Shown here piece by piece: positions 10,501-22,500 of a stretch of DNA of 45,857 bases. The notes below the pieces were generated by a model that worked only from the letters and a program-made list of their open reading frames with translations, ran no database searches and was not told where the DNA came from. Source of the stretch: Polytrichum commune (Eukaryota > Streptophyta > Polytrichopsida > Polytrichales > Polytrichaceae); the NCBI GenBank assembly GCA_950295325.1, contig OX485809.1, positions 34,798,144 through 34,844,000 on the forward strand, read 5' to 3'. Each line of letters starts with the position of its first letter. Within the stretch, counting starts at the first letter, position 1. Made by a program: the position numbers and the translations under genes.

Positions 10501-13500
10501 TAAAAACAAAAAAAAACAAAACTTGCTTAACAAATTACAGTTAGGGCTAAATTTCATACAAAGCTTCATACCCGTATGGGTGAATTAGTATTGGGCTTCC
10601 TGACTTGTGCAAGGTTCTCTGCTGCTGCTTTGACTCTGGCTTGTTCAGTTCTGCTCTCCTCCAGTTTATCGGAGACCTCTTTGATTTTTCGAACGTAGTG
10701 GATTCGAATGTTCACCACCTATCAATTTTATCCCTCTTTGGTCACATTTGCCAGAGAAACAAAAAATCTTGCCACAACTGGCTAGTAATATTTCCCAGAA
10801 AAACACCATAAATAGCTGGTTTCTAACCATCACGATAGTTGAGGGGAGGCCTTATTAACAGATTGTACCTGTGCTTCCAGTTCTTTGACACGAGCTTGGG
10901 CTGCTAACTCATTCATAGATGCAGCCTCAATTTCTGACTGTCCTACCTGCGATTGTTGTTGCTTGGGATTTTGCACTCGTTTTTCATACTCTTGCTTTGC
11001 TTTTTTGAGCTCTTGTTTCATAAAGTTGAGTTTTCTATTGTTTACATCCTCCTTGTGGAAAATCTGCTTCTGTAAAGCTGCCATTTCTGTCTGCAGCTTC
11101 CGAACCTTGTCGCCTTCCTCTGATCCACCTTTGGATGTCTGCAACAAAAAAAACCTTCAAATGAACTAATGAAGGAGAACACTGAGCTTTAAGCATCTGT
11201 GCCAACATACTTGTCAATGAGATAAAAATGAGCTCCTGTCTGAAAATGATTCTTATACTTGTTATTTATTCAGCAAATAATAGTTTCACTACCAATATCA
11301 TCAGTCACGAACCTGAGCAAGAGCAGAAAGACCCACTGGCTCTTTTTTCCCATCTTTTGGACCAGGTTTCTGAACCTGTAACAGAATGATTTGTGAGAAT
11401 TAGAATGATGCTATGTAACGGTATTGAATCATAAATGTTGCATCATAACAGAATCAGAAACCACAGAAGAAGGTGGGCAGAATTTACATGTTTCTGAGCA
11501 GGCTGTCCACATTTCAATGCTCGACTATCAGACGAAGCACCTTCCTTTCTTCGATTAATCTCTACCTTCCCATTCTCCAGTTCTCTTTTACATTCCGCCA
11601 GCATGCTGCTAAGCTCCAGATTTTGAGCTGCCTATTCATTCCCATGTCAATAAGTGAGTGAAACATTGGGAGCATTGTGTATTTTCAACCAGATTTTTTT
11701 AATCTAATATACCATATTAAAATTCCTCACTACTCATAAGGTTCAATAGGTTCAATTAATACCTGCTCAAAGGAATTCAAAGGCAAGAAAATGTTTGCAG
11801 GAAAACAGTAGTATACCTGCTCTTCGATTGTGGACTGAAAGGAGCTCAATAGATCTCGGTTTTCTGCCAAAGACTTCATTTTAGCTTCTCTTGAAACAGA
11901 CGTGCGATTGTGACTCTCTCTTTCCTCTGTTAGTCTGAGCTTCAAGCTTGCAACTTCAGTTTCTAAATCATCCACTGCCTTTGCAATACTGGCCTCCCTG
12001 ATCTCCATCTCACTGTGTGCCTACTCATGCAAACAGTACACAAGGTAAGTGGGCCTTAATCGGACAGTTTTCTCTCTGCACCCACTTCTCATAGGATATG
12101 AAACACACAAATTAGTGCCCATAGCCATTTTCCTCATAAACTTTGGAGCTCATATGAATATCTTATTCAATATCAAAGTGAAAATTCTCAAGTTCATCAA
12201 ATGGTCATATGGGTCTCCCCAATTATGTTGACTATTAAACCTAGATTGGTTGACAAAGTTTGAGCACGTAGTCCAACCCTAACCACATACCATTCAAATA
12301 AAGGTGTCTACATTTTTTCTTCATTGGATTAACACTGGTCTACCTTCACCAATCAAATACCCACTGAATATGGTAAGAGCTTTACCTAAAAAATCCATTC
12401 ACCACAACAGCAGAAAACTTATAAGAATCTATAATGGAGAAGTTAACATCAGCACTGTAGCATCGCACTTGTCACATACCCGACTTTCAAAGAGCCATAT
12501 AAGGTTTTTTGATTTATTTACATTTACCTCTGTTACCTTATTGGCTACAAAGCATGAGCACATTGGAATTATCATGTCACTCAACATGGCTTTTGGTAGG
12601 GAGTTGGTTGTCTGAATATGGTGGCTTCCATGTTTGGTAAGTTTGCGTTCCATGCTTGGAGGTATGTAGTGTGGAGGTTTGAACAAACAACATTTTATAT
12701 TGGTACATTGAGGGTCAAACTCATTTGGCATGCCAAGAGGTGCTAAAATGATGTTGGCCCTCAATGTACCTCACGAATAAGATTTCCCTTCATTCAAATT
12801 CAAACACTACCTCCGAGCATGCACCATCAAAAGTGGAATGAAATTTTTGATATTGTATGCAAAAAAACCAATGAAAAATCATAGAGGACTAAATCCCAAC
12901 GAAAAGTCCCATTGAGTTACTTAAAGGATAAGTCTAGTCTGGAGATCATGATTAATAAGTGGGATCTGGAGCACCTTAGTAAGCTTCTCCTCCAAAACAG
13001 CGACTTCCTCTTTCAATTTTGCCTCATGATCCAGTACATCCTGTAGCAAAAGTTCCTTGGCTGCAAGGGGACCAGATGATAAACAGACACTCTGTTGTTG
13101 CAAGTGTAATAATTGGGAGGCCAATTTCGCATTCTCCTCACTTAGAGAGCGTGCATTTTCTTTGGCCTTTGCCTGTATCTCCTCCAGCTTCCCCACAACG
13201 ATCTCTTTTTTGTACTGTAAGCCAATGGTCACAAAATCAATTTATGTCTGATGGAACACTTTATAGTTGCAACATAAATTACCCTAGTGTTGAGATCCTC
13301 CACGCTCTGTTATGTTCCTGAGTTGCAGTTTGTTTGATGGTATCTTTCACTTGGAAGCTTCATGTCCACAGCTTAAACAATCATGTTCATTAAGATAACG
13401 TCCAAAATCATTTAACCTGATAGCCTCGAATAAGAGTTTCCTGCTCCTCCACCTCCAGCCTCAAGTTTTGTGCTTTATGGTATGCGAGTTGGGCTGCCTT

Positions 13501-16500
13501 CACTTGGTTGCAGGTTCGTCTGGCCTGTTCAGCCTCAGCGTCCTGCAAAAGATCTCATATCAACTCAATGTTGATGATACCACGAATTACTTGAGGTAAT
13601 GGGGTTGTAACTTATTCATAAGATATTGAGAAATTCAATTGTTTGAGGCATGCTCTTATCCATGAGGTTATCACAGTAAAAACAGTGGCTACAACTTCAA
13701 CTTGAAAATGTGCCAGCTGTGTATTGGTCTCAAACTGGCCAACAAATTGTCAAGGCTTGAGATGGAAGTGTTCAAGAAGAAAAGTGATCACGGAAAAGGA
13801 GAGTAAAATGACGGAAAATAAGTACCCACAAGCAGCATACAGTAAATTGGAGTATTTGCAGGAATCGAAACAGCACTAAATAAGATAGATAAATAAGTGA
13901 TTTATAGGGGTTAGATGTACTCTGTACCGCCTTTTTAAGCCTTTCATGCAGGCGGCTGTGAGGAAGATTGCACTGAACAGCCACACTACCTACAGTCTGT
14001 AAATTATTATGCACAGGTTGGAAGGTTGATCCTTGGCCTGCAATACTAGAATCTTGAAGCGCAATCTCTGTCAACTGCCCAATGTAGTTAGCATGGTATA
14101 CATTTGATACAATTATTTTGCAACAAATTGGAAGATATCAATCTTCACATTAGTACAGTAGTGTTACCTCACCATACAAAGGTAACCTTCAGCTGTAACT
14201 TGGTTCAGGCTCCTCTATGTCCTTATTTTCCTATAGTACTGTAAACCTTGCAAGATGAAAAAACTCTGAAATCTAACCTTGATGATACTTAGCTTAAGAG
14301 GATGGATTCTGAAGTCAATAAACTGTATCAATAGGTGAAAACAAACCTGGAAACCCATGGTCATGAACATTGTCTTCGACATCTGGGAGCCTGTAAAATT
14401 TCACATCCCAGCTATCTTGCAATTGTCGCGTTTTTCTTTCAGCTTCGATTTTCTGCTCTGCCAATCTATCTGCTATCGCTTGAAACTTTATCCTCTCATC
14501 TGCCACTAGTCTTTCCAGCTCTTCCACCTGCAATTTCAAGCTTTTTCAGACCTCAACCTTATGTTTCAATAATCGAGTATCTGCAAAAAAATTTGGTCAA
14601 CTTTCGTCTCAAGTTCGGATAATGACCATGGGTGACTACCATGTTGAATTTAAAAGCCATTGCTTTTTAACCTTAAACTCTAAACCCTAAACCAAAGGAT
14701 ATTAAGGTTATACTCAGCATATGATTCATGTGGACAAAACTAGGTCTATTAGGAACCTCCACGTGACCGTGCTCACATCTGGACACAGGATGATCGTTCA
14801 GTTGAATGTGATAGTGAGCTTCAATGAATAAATAGATGAAGGCCCACCTTTCTTCTTAAATCCAAGTTTATAGTTGGCGAAGGGGGTTGTAGGGTTTGCA
14901 CAACCCGCATTTGGTTTGAAGGCTCAGCAGCCCTATCGTCAGTGCCATTCTCTGCACTTCGAGAAATCTGTCATGAGTTCAATGAGTTCAAAAATGTTAA
15001 GAAATATAAGCTCTTATTAATATCTTGCCAAATTCCTTAACTTACGATAGTAATGATAGACATGCCTCTGTGGACCAATTAATTCATTCAAGTAAACAAC
15101 CAACTCGAACTGAACATCTTGGAGAAAGTTAATGGATTGAAACTCCAATGCTTCAATTACTACTTACTTTCTGAATGCGGTGCAAGTGATTGCAGTCAGA
15201 GGCTCTTGATCTTTGGTTGAACCCTGCTTCCTGAATTAATCCCCTCTTCATTCCAACTGATGTTATCTGCTCGCCTGCTACATAGCACTCCTAAATCAGT
15301 GGGTGCAAATTATGTGTAAGTAATGGGGCAAAAAAAAATCTTCTTAACCCTAAACATGAGCAGGAAAGCACTTAACAAATCTTTCCCTGTGTTGAAGTTA
15401 CTACCTTCACCAACTAAATAAAAATGTAATTAATTAAACAATTAAATAAAAACTTTGCAGAAGATGTTATACACATTGTACTGCAGGTTTTATTTCATTA
15501 CCCAAAATTCATCTCTCTACTGTTGCAATAATGGCAGATTTCACCAAAAGAGGACTTACTTCCCCTCTGGCCTGCTGCATGTGCTTGCGGAAGTGATGCA
15601 TAAGATTCCCTTCCACGTCCAGTTCCATCTGGGTTTCGCAAGCTAATTGACCTTTTGCATGGAATATTCTCATTTATCCTCTCCGAATTATGCCCAGAAA
15701 ATAAAGCCTTGGAGCTTCCACACTTGGCTAATTTGCTGCTACCATGAGTCTTGATCACATCTTTCTTCTTCCGTTCAAAAAACATCTCCTTCGTATCGAA
15801 CTCCGGGCAATGCGAGCCCTCGAATATGTGAAGCACCTCTGAATCTTCCATTCCAAGTCGGGGATCAGCTACTCTTGCAGCATGAGTTGTCACGAAGTCC
15901 AAATTACTTGCAAAAGGCGTCAATATGACCATCTTCTCCACCTCTTTCAGCTTTCTGCTATCTCTATCTTGTTCATGCCTCACACTGCAGCTACTTGTCC
16001 TTCCAGTTCCTCTGCACCTTGCCTCTCTTAAATTAGAATCAAAATGTCGAGTGATTTGCAATGCACCTTTCTCTTCTTCCTCTATTTCGTCTTCTTCCTC
16101 TATTTCTTCTTCGTCCTCTTCTTCCTGCATACAGAAATCCTTCACCAAGTTCCGCTGTTGTTGTTGTTGTTGTTGTTGTTGTGGTTGGTGCAATTGGTTG
16201 TTACTATACAGGTGACCATTTTCATGCTTGTTGTGATCAGCTCCAACATTCGAAATTAAGTACATATTCTGAAACCTAATTGCACCAGAGTGTGCTTCTA
16301 GGGGTACATAGCAAGCTGGAGTAGGACTGTTTTGTTCCTCTTGATGTGAAGTGTAGGAATTAGGTTCCTTATCGTTAAAACTTTTACCTAAATCCTCAGA
16401 GTTCATCCCATGGCCATCCAGGATGTCAACGGAGCACCAATTCGGAGCTTCTACCCCTCTCCGACGGTCCTTTGGGCTTCTGAACAGATTGATCAGATTT

Positions 16501-17084
16501 ACGTGTTCATTACAACCAACAACTTGGAGTTGATATCATCAGAAGAATTACCATAACCTTTACCAATATTCATCTTACTGTGCATCTTACCAACAATGCT
16601 TGCATTGCAATTACCAATCAATCACCGAAACTGTATGAAAGCTATCATTTTAAAAACCTTATCTACGTCTGAACTTAAAGACCTGCTTGATTAATGTACA
16701 CAATTAGGTTTCCATTCCATGACTAGATTCTTATTGTTAAGTGTACCTTGGTCCCTGAGACAAAAAATTATCCAAGTTGAAGTTTCCCATATCGCCAGGC
16801 GAGTAAGGAGGGCTTTCGGTGATGATATAAGTCTCAGATACCCTGTACTCAAACTCAAACTCAAAAAGCTCAGTCTATAGTGAAAAATGCCACCGAGGAA
16901 TGGAAAGAAATGTAATCATTCATTTGCACTCTACCTATGTTATGTTCCAAGGATACTCATCAACTGGATGCACTTACCAGTTCAGAGAATCAAAGAAATT
17001 CTTCTTCTGAGCTTCCTCGGCCTCCGAGTCGGTGTCTAGGTCAGACCAATTATGAGGATTATTACCCCCTGTAACTCCTGGCAT
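7504..17084 (-). CDS. Large coiled-coil protein, probable CEP162-like centriolar/ciliary protein
   Basis: Nineteen exons, given from 5' to 3': 16978-17084, 16747-16842, 15560-16479, 15168-15274, 14848-14967, 14347-14527, 13928-14067, 13417-13542, 12975-13214, 11817-12020, 11488-11631, 11313-11375, 10869-11138, 10572-10718, 10093-10210, 9195-9508, 8797-8968, 8140-8293, 7504-7579. All phases agree and give 1232 residues. Residues 1-370 are low-complexity, with nine Gln at about 168-176 and a Glu/Asp-rich tract at about 183-207. Residues 450-1000 are heptad-rich coiled coil. The segment from exons 12-14 (GLSALAQ, then VRKLQTEMAALQKQI, LKKAKQEYEKRVQ, ARVKELEAQ) resembles my recollection of the CEP162 coiled coil in order and spacing, and VVVP near the end recalls the CEP162 C terminus. 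CEP162 binds axonemal microtubules at the transition zone. The start ATG sits 14 bases after a possible acceptor (GCAG|GACACG), so an upstream exon may exist. Family assignment is inference. Confidence 0.85.
7786..8095 (-). repeat. 5S rRNA-derived repeat, copy 2 (Cassandra-type TRIM LTR or 5S SINE)
   Basis: Read on the minus strand, 8043-7979 carries GATCCCATGGGAACTCC, a box-A-like GGTTAACC, then CGAAATAGT and GGATGGGTGACC, matching the order of the plant 5S rRNA internal promoter; the box C core of 12 bases is intact. It is better preserved than copy 1. The flanking non-5S part matches copy 1 over about 130 bp. It lies in the last intron (7580-8139) of the coiled-coil gene, same strand as the gene. 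The element may begin TGTCAACATG near 8093. The 5S match was judged by eye against remembered plant 5S sequence. Confidence 0.75.
8605..8650. repeat. A-rich simple repeat
   Basis: Runs of 5-9 A separated by single T, (A)nT, within the intron 8294-8796 of the coiled-coil gene. It could be the tail of a retroposed element on the plus strand, but no body is recognisable upstream. Confidence 0.6.
12080..12310 (-). repeat. Dispersed repeat family A, copy 2
   Basis: Reverse-orientation copy of family A inside the intron between exons 12975-13214 and 11817-12020 of the coiled-coil gene. Markers: 'cccatagccattttcctca', 'gagctcatatgaatatctt', 'gtccaaccc', 'aaaggtgtcta'. The same intron also holds a family B element. 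Confidence 0.6.
12590..12935 (+). mobile_element. Foldback MITE family B, copy 1
   Basis: Non-coding element in an intron of the coiled-coil gene. It has a GGAGGTA.TGTGGAGG half, an internal inverted repeat around 'tcattgagggtcaaactc' / 'ttggccctcaatg', and ends in 'aagtcccattgagtt'. The same arrangement recurs at 22395, 22625, 30550 and 37255. Long imperfect terminal inversions without coding capacity define a MITE-like foldback; the superfamily is not identified because no clear target duplication is visible. Confidence 0.7.
16155..16181 (-). repeat. TTG microsatellite encoding polyglutamine
   Basis: Eight TTG units preceded by one CTG on the plus strand encode nine consecutive Gln in the coiled-coil protein on the minus strand. 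A GAA/GAG-rich tract encoding Glu/Asp follows at about 16070-16130. Such triplet runs often vary in length between alleles. Confidence 0.9.
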
Positions 17085-19514
17085 CACTGCGTGTCCTGCA
17101 TTAATCAATACCAGGTATAAAAACATCACTACAGTTGGCCAAGGTGTGGAGATCTTATAAGTTCGCATGCTTAATAATATCACAACTTTAAAGCAACATT
17201 GATGAAGAGTGATGATGGTCAAGGCTGATCCACGTAGAAGAAACAGGGTACAATTATAACTTACTGAGGACATCAAAGAATTCCTAATTTTCTTGACAGG
17301 TTGCATTTCCTTATGCAATTGGGTGGCATAGACACGAAAGAAAGAGTGTTAGGAAAAGAGGTTACTTCAAATGGATGGGGAATAGATTACATCAGCGAAA
17401 ACAAAATTACAACTATATCCTCTTCCGGCTACTCATGTGTGATCAAATGTGAGCCATTACTTGTGTTGGCAGATGTTGCTCCTGTCGACAAATGGAGAGA
17501 GTACTTTGTATTTTGCAGCATCTAATCTAGGTTTTAGGATGTGTTTCTATATCCATCTGCTCCCTGCACATTGCATGTCTCTCAATTATTTGTCTGTATA
17601 TCTCATCTGTTCTTGAGCAAATTTGATGAAACGGGCCTATATCTGAACTCTACAGCAGTTTTTTACATTCTAGACTTTTTGTCCCCGGAATAGTTGTCGG
17701 AACAGCTCCCGGCACTTTTGTAACTCTGATCTTGTAACATCAGACCGTTTACTTTGCATTGCTTCTTGGGTGATTAAGTTCCATCACCTTCTATGAGAGA
17801 AGCCAAGTCAATCAAACACTTCAGAATCTCTTCATTGGATACATGCCTGTCATACTCTAAAATTGCCCTAACCACATCAATCAATGAGATCGTTCAAGTG
17901 ACCTTTTGTTGCGATTCCTCAAGAGCAGTTCAGTACTGCCCTTGATTTTGATGCCTGACATCTTTTTGAAGATTTTTCGTTTCCAGCAACTCTTGTTTAG
18001 CCAATCCTTTGAGCTGAGCTAAAGTCACCAGCTGGAACCTCCTCTGTTTTTTACTTCAGGTCACAGTCAACAAATCAGGAGCGTCATTTCTAAAAGCAGC
18101 AGTGAATCCAAATGTCTTCAGTTTCAGTGATAGGAAGTTCGATCTACTGTACATAACAACAAGATGATAAATTTGGCGATGCATGACCTTCAATTTCAGG
18201 CGATGGCTGCTGAAGCAACAGAGCTGCTTAATTGAGTAATTAACACTGCTTTGGATGATTCTCCGAGGTACGGAGGATCTCATCTCAGATATGAGACAAG
18301 CAGAATGACGTGGAACAAGGGAAAGGAGGAGTCGCCGGCTGTTGGTAATCCGTCCTGAGTGCAAGAGACCACGCCCCTGCCCATCTCCCCCCAGCCACTC
18401 CATTTCGGTGTAAATATGGCGGTCTTGTAATCTTAGCCACATGCTTTGTACATTGTGCACACTGAGCTTAAGTATATGCCTTCCTTTCAAGAATTGGATC
18501 GTACAGGAACAACTGCATAGAATTCTCTATATCAAAAATGGTCAGAATCATAGTAACACCTAATGGCCAAAACTTAAGGACCAAGGACAAAAGAAATACC
18601 ATAGGATCATCATCATAATGAAGTTCGTGAACATTGTGTCACTTATGAAGGGTAGGGGAATTGCAGAACGCCTTTACCTCTTTGAGGTTTGCACTAATTC
18701 AAGTTAGGTTGAGTAGGTATCATCATTCATATGATGTGTTGTCATTCATTGAAAGAGCAGGTGGGATACTGATAAAAAGGCTAAAACCCTGCAGTTGGCA
18801 GCCATCGTAGTTCCCAAAGAGTATTAAAGTGAGGTAAGTACTATGTAAGGTACATATCCATCTACTACGGTAGTCATCTGTTCATTTCTGACGGGGACAC
18901 ATAGATTTCATGAATGAAATGACCAACAGAGTATATTACTCCGTCCCCTTCTCTCCTGAACCAGTCACACTAAGTTATCTAAAGTAGGGCAGCCGGACTC
19001 ACATTCTTCAGATTTGTCCCATTTTCTCGCTTCCAAGTAAGTCCTTTCCAAGTAAGTCTCCTCACTTTAAGATCCAATACCTTCTCCACTTACCCTCCAT
19101 GTAAGAAATTCTCACAATTGTCCATTGCATTCTGATGATGGTGATATGCTCTCTTCATGTAATGGAGATGGACATTGTGGAAATGTTGTTGTTGCGTAGG
19201 GTTTTCCGCAAGCAGACAAATAGTGTAAGTTCCTGGAGATTGAGAGCCCGAGTGACTCATCAGTTCGGGTTAAGTTAGCGGTTTTAGCTGTCACTGGATG
19301 TTCTTGGGTGTTGTGATGAGTTCTCTCAACCAATGATGATCAGAATGTGAAGACATCATCACCCCGCTTCTTGAAGAATGCTGTTATGTGAACGGGCATG
19401 GCAGAGATGGTTGCAGCTTTTTATGTAATGTTTAAACATTTCGCATGACCTGAAGACCTAATCAGACGGTTTTGTGGTGGTGGTGATGCAGAGAGCCTGA
19501 TTGTTTCAGGTTCA
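17085..19514. other. Shared upstream region of two divergent genes
   Basis: This 2.4-kb stretch separates the start of the coiled-coil gene (-) from the GDSL gene (+) and probably holds both promoters and any 5' untranslated exons. No confident TATA box or coding exon was found. A 144-codon frame at 18056-18490 (-) and a 74-codon frame at 17301-17525 (+) have no recognisable domain. A small tandem duplication (ttccaagtaagtc, period 15) lies at 19031-19058. Confidence 0.5.
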
Positions 19515-22500
19515 ATGGCGGGAGGATTGGTTCAAGAGTGGTTTTTGGTGGCACTTCTTGTTGTGGTGGCATTCTTGATGATGATGACCTTGGATGTCGG
19601 AGTGGGTGCCACCACCACGAGTGTGCCAGCTCTCTATGTGTTCGGTGACTCCACTGTGGACACTGGCAACAACAACTACATAAACACAACCGAGGACTTC
19701 AGGTCTGATTTCCCGCCTTACGGGCAGGATTTCTTCGGCAAGCCGACCGGCCGCTTTTCAAATGGCCGTGTAATTGTGGACTTCATTGGTAAGCTTTCAC
19801 ACGAGCTTTCAATCGAGAAAGAGCTCAAGCATTCTAACAGTTGCTTATAATGTCAACCTGTTGATGTTTGATGTCATACATTGTTTGGAAGGATTCTGCA
19901 TTCTCGGAGAACATGATCCGTCTGGCAATACCTAGCTCATTGACAACATTACTGTGAACTGAGTGCAAATGGAGATTATGGCAAGAAATGGGGGATTGCC
20001 ATCTTTCAGGAGTTTTGGGTTCCTTGAACTTAAAACTCATCCTTCAGAAAAGAGATTACCCGTTACGAATGAGTTAGCGTTGGTGCAATGATTTTGAGTT
20101 CAATTGAGAAAGAGCTCATGCATTGTAGCATTTGGTTATAGTGTCAACCTGTTGATGATTGATGCCATAAATTTGTGAAAGGGTTCTGCATTCTCGGAGA
20201 AGATAATGTGTTTGACAATTGGCTAAACCTATCCCATTGACAACATCACTGTGAACTGAGTGTCATGGAGATTATGGCAAAAAATTGGTCTAAATGACTT
20301 TTTTTCCTTTTGGCTGCAGCTGAATATGCAGGACATCCGTTGATCCCGCCATATCTGCAGAAAGGGGCCGACCTTTCTCATGGTGCTAATTTTGGTTCAG
20401 GAGGTGCTGGCGTTCTGTCAGAAACCAACAAAGGCTTGGTAACCCTAAGTTTTTGCATCTTCTCCTGCAGTATTTGGAGTGAAAAGAGTTTGGCATGAAC
20501 CTATCATTGAGGTTTAACAGTAAACATTCCAGGAACATAAGAGTTGTGTCACTACTGTCTCCTTTGGAGCTCTTATGTTGGAGGCACTGTTTGCAAGTCT
20601 GAGGCCTGGACATGTATGGCTGTATGAATGAATTGGACCAGTTTCTCCAGACTTCACGAAAATTGTACATAGTGGACTTCATTACCACAAAAGATCACAA
20701 AGAATCAGTGATGTTTGTAATATTATAAGAATGCACCACATGAAGATATAATTACCTAACCCAATACTTCTGAATACTTTGTGGAGTATCAAATCTAAGA
20801 TTTCGTGTTCATCGCACACACACAGTAGAACACAAACAAGATACAGTTGAGAATTATTCTTTTGTCGTCATTCGTCTCATTTATTATTGTAATTTTACTG
20901 AGTAATTTTTCTACCACTTTGTCCAGGATATACCACAAAATATTTTAAACGTTCATAACATTACAAAATGATGCACTTCACTGAAGAATTTTTCACCTAA
21001 CAGTCTTCTAAGTCCTTTGTGTAGTCCCCAATCTTAGATTTTGTGTTCACTGCACTTAGTAGGACACGAACAGGACACATTTGACATTTGTTCTTTCTTT
21101 GTCCTTTGTCTCAATTTTTATTGTGTCTTTATTGGGTAGGTGTTGGACTTCAACAGTCAACTGAATCACTTCAGGGAGCACCAAGCAGCTGTAAGTCAGA
21201 AACATGGACAGACCTTTTCTAACAAACATTTCTCGGAGGCAGTCTACATTATTAGCATAGGCAGTAATGACTATCTGGGAGGCTACTATGGAGATCCAGT
21301 GCAACGTGAAAAATACACACCTGAGAAGTTCGTGTCGAAAATTGTGACGGATACTTTGACAGGAATTGAGGTACCTGCAACCACCTCTTGTGCTTGAAAA
21401 CTGCTCACTTTTTATAGTAATTCAGATTTTTCTTGTGCTGGTAACATGTTTATTTGTTTAAGGTATGTAGCCCTATCGTGGACACTTCCAAATCCACAGA
21501 CAATTTTGGCCAATCTATCGGATTGAAATAGTCTCATCTAATCTGCAATTGTGATGGATCACGAAGATTGCCATTTCAAGTTTTACAATTGGAGTTGCGT
21601 CACAAAAGTTATAACGGGTCAAAGTGAAGACTCTCTTTCTGCTTAACTCATCAAACCAATCCCTTACAATTGAGTGTTGAGGAGTGAACCTGGAATGGTG
21701 TCTATATTTTGAGCACATAGTCCAATCCCACTGTAACACGTGTCTTTTTGGCTGCTATTCTTAGCTACAAACCTTGCAATATACAACTCAAACAGCAGCT
21801 TGTTTGTTCTTAAATTCAGACTTTCAAAGTACTCATTATGTTTAAATGATTGATTGTTATGACCAACCATAAGGTTGTCTAATTGCGTTGTTTTTCCCCT
21901 GTTCTCAATATAATAATCCATATTTGAAATGCAGATATTGAACAAACTAGGCGCTACTAAAATAGTAGTGCTTGGTTTGGGCCCTATGGGTTGTCTGCCT
22001 GCTTTACGAGCATTAGATCCAGCTGGTCTCTGTTTGAAACCTCTTTCGGATCTATCGACTGCACACAATGGTGGAATGGTGCTAGGTTTGGATGCACTTG
22101 AATCCAGGTTCCCAAGTCTCACTATTGTTCAAGGACATTTTTTTGACTTCTTCTCAGAGCGGCTCACAAACCCATCAAAATATGGTAACCCCATCACCCC
22201 ACTTGCTACATGTATGCGCTTCCCCATACAATGAAAATAGATATGGCAATCTGATTCTTTTATCTGCAACAATCACCAGATTATTACTATATTTTATTCC
22301 CCTGTTCTACTTTTGCCTGTTGAGTCTTGCAATAATGTGTTGTTGTGGCTTGAATTTATGGCTTCTCATTTCATAGCTATTTCCTAAAGTTAACATGACT
22401 TCTGATTGGGAGTTTGTTGATTTGCATACAACACCGTGCATGTTGAGTACGTTTGTGGTGCATGCTTGGAGGTAATGTGGAGGTTTGAACAGAGAGCATG

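Noticed and set aside
15925-16279. Plus-strand frames rich in Ser, Phe, Leu or Val repeats
   Set aside because: They are translations of the antisense of the Glu-rich and polyglutamine tracts of the coiled-coil gene.
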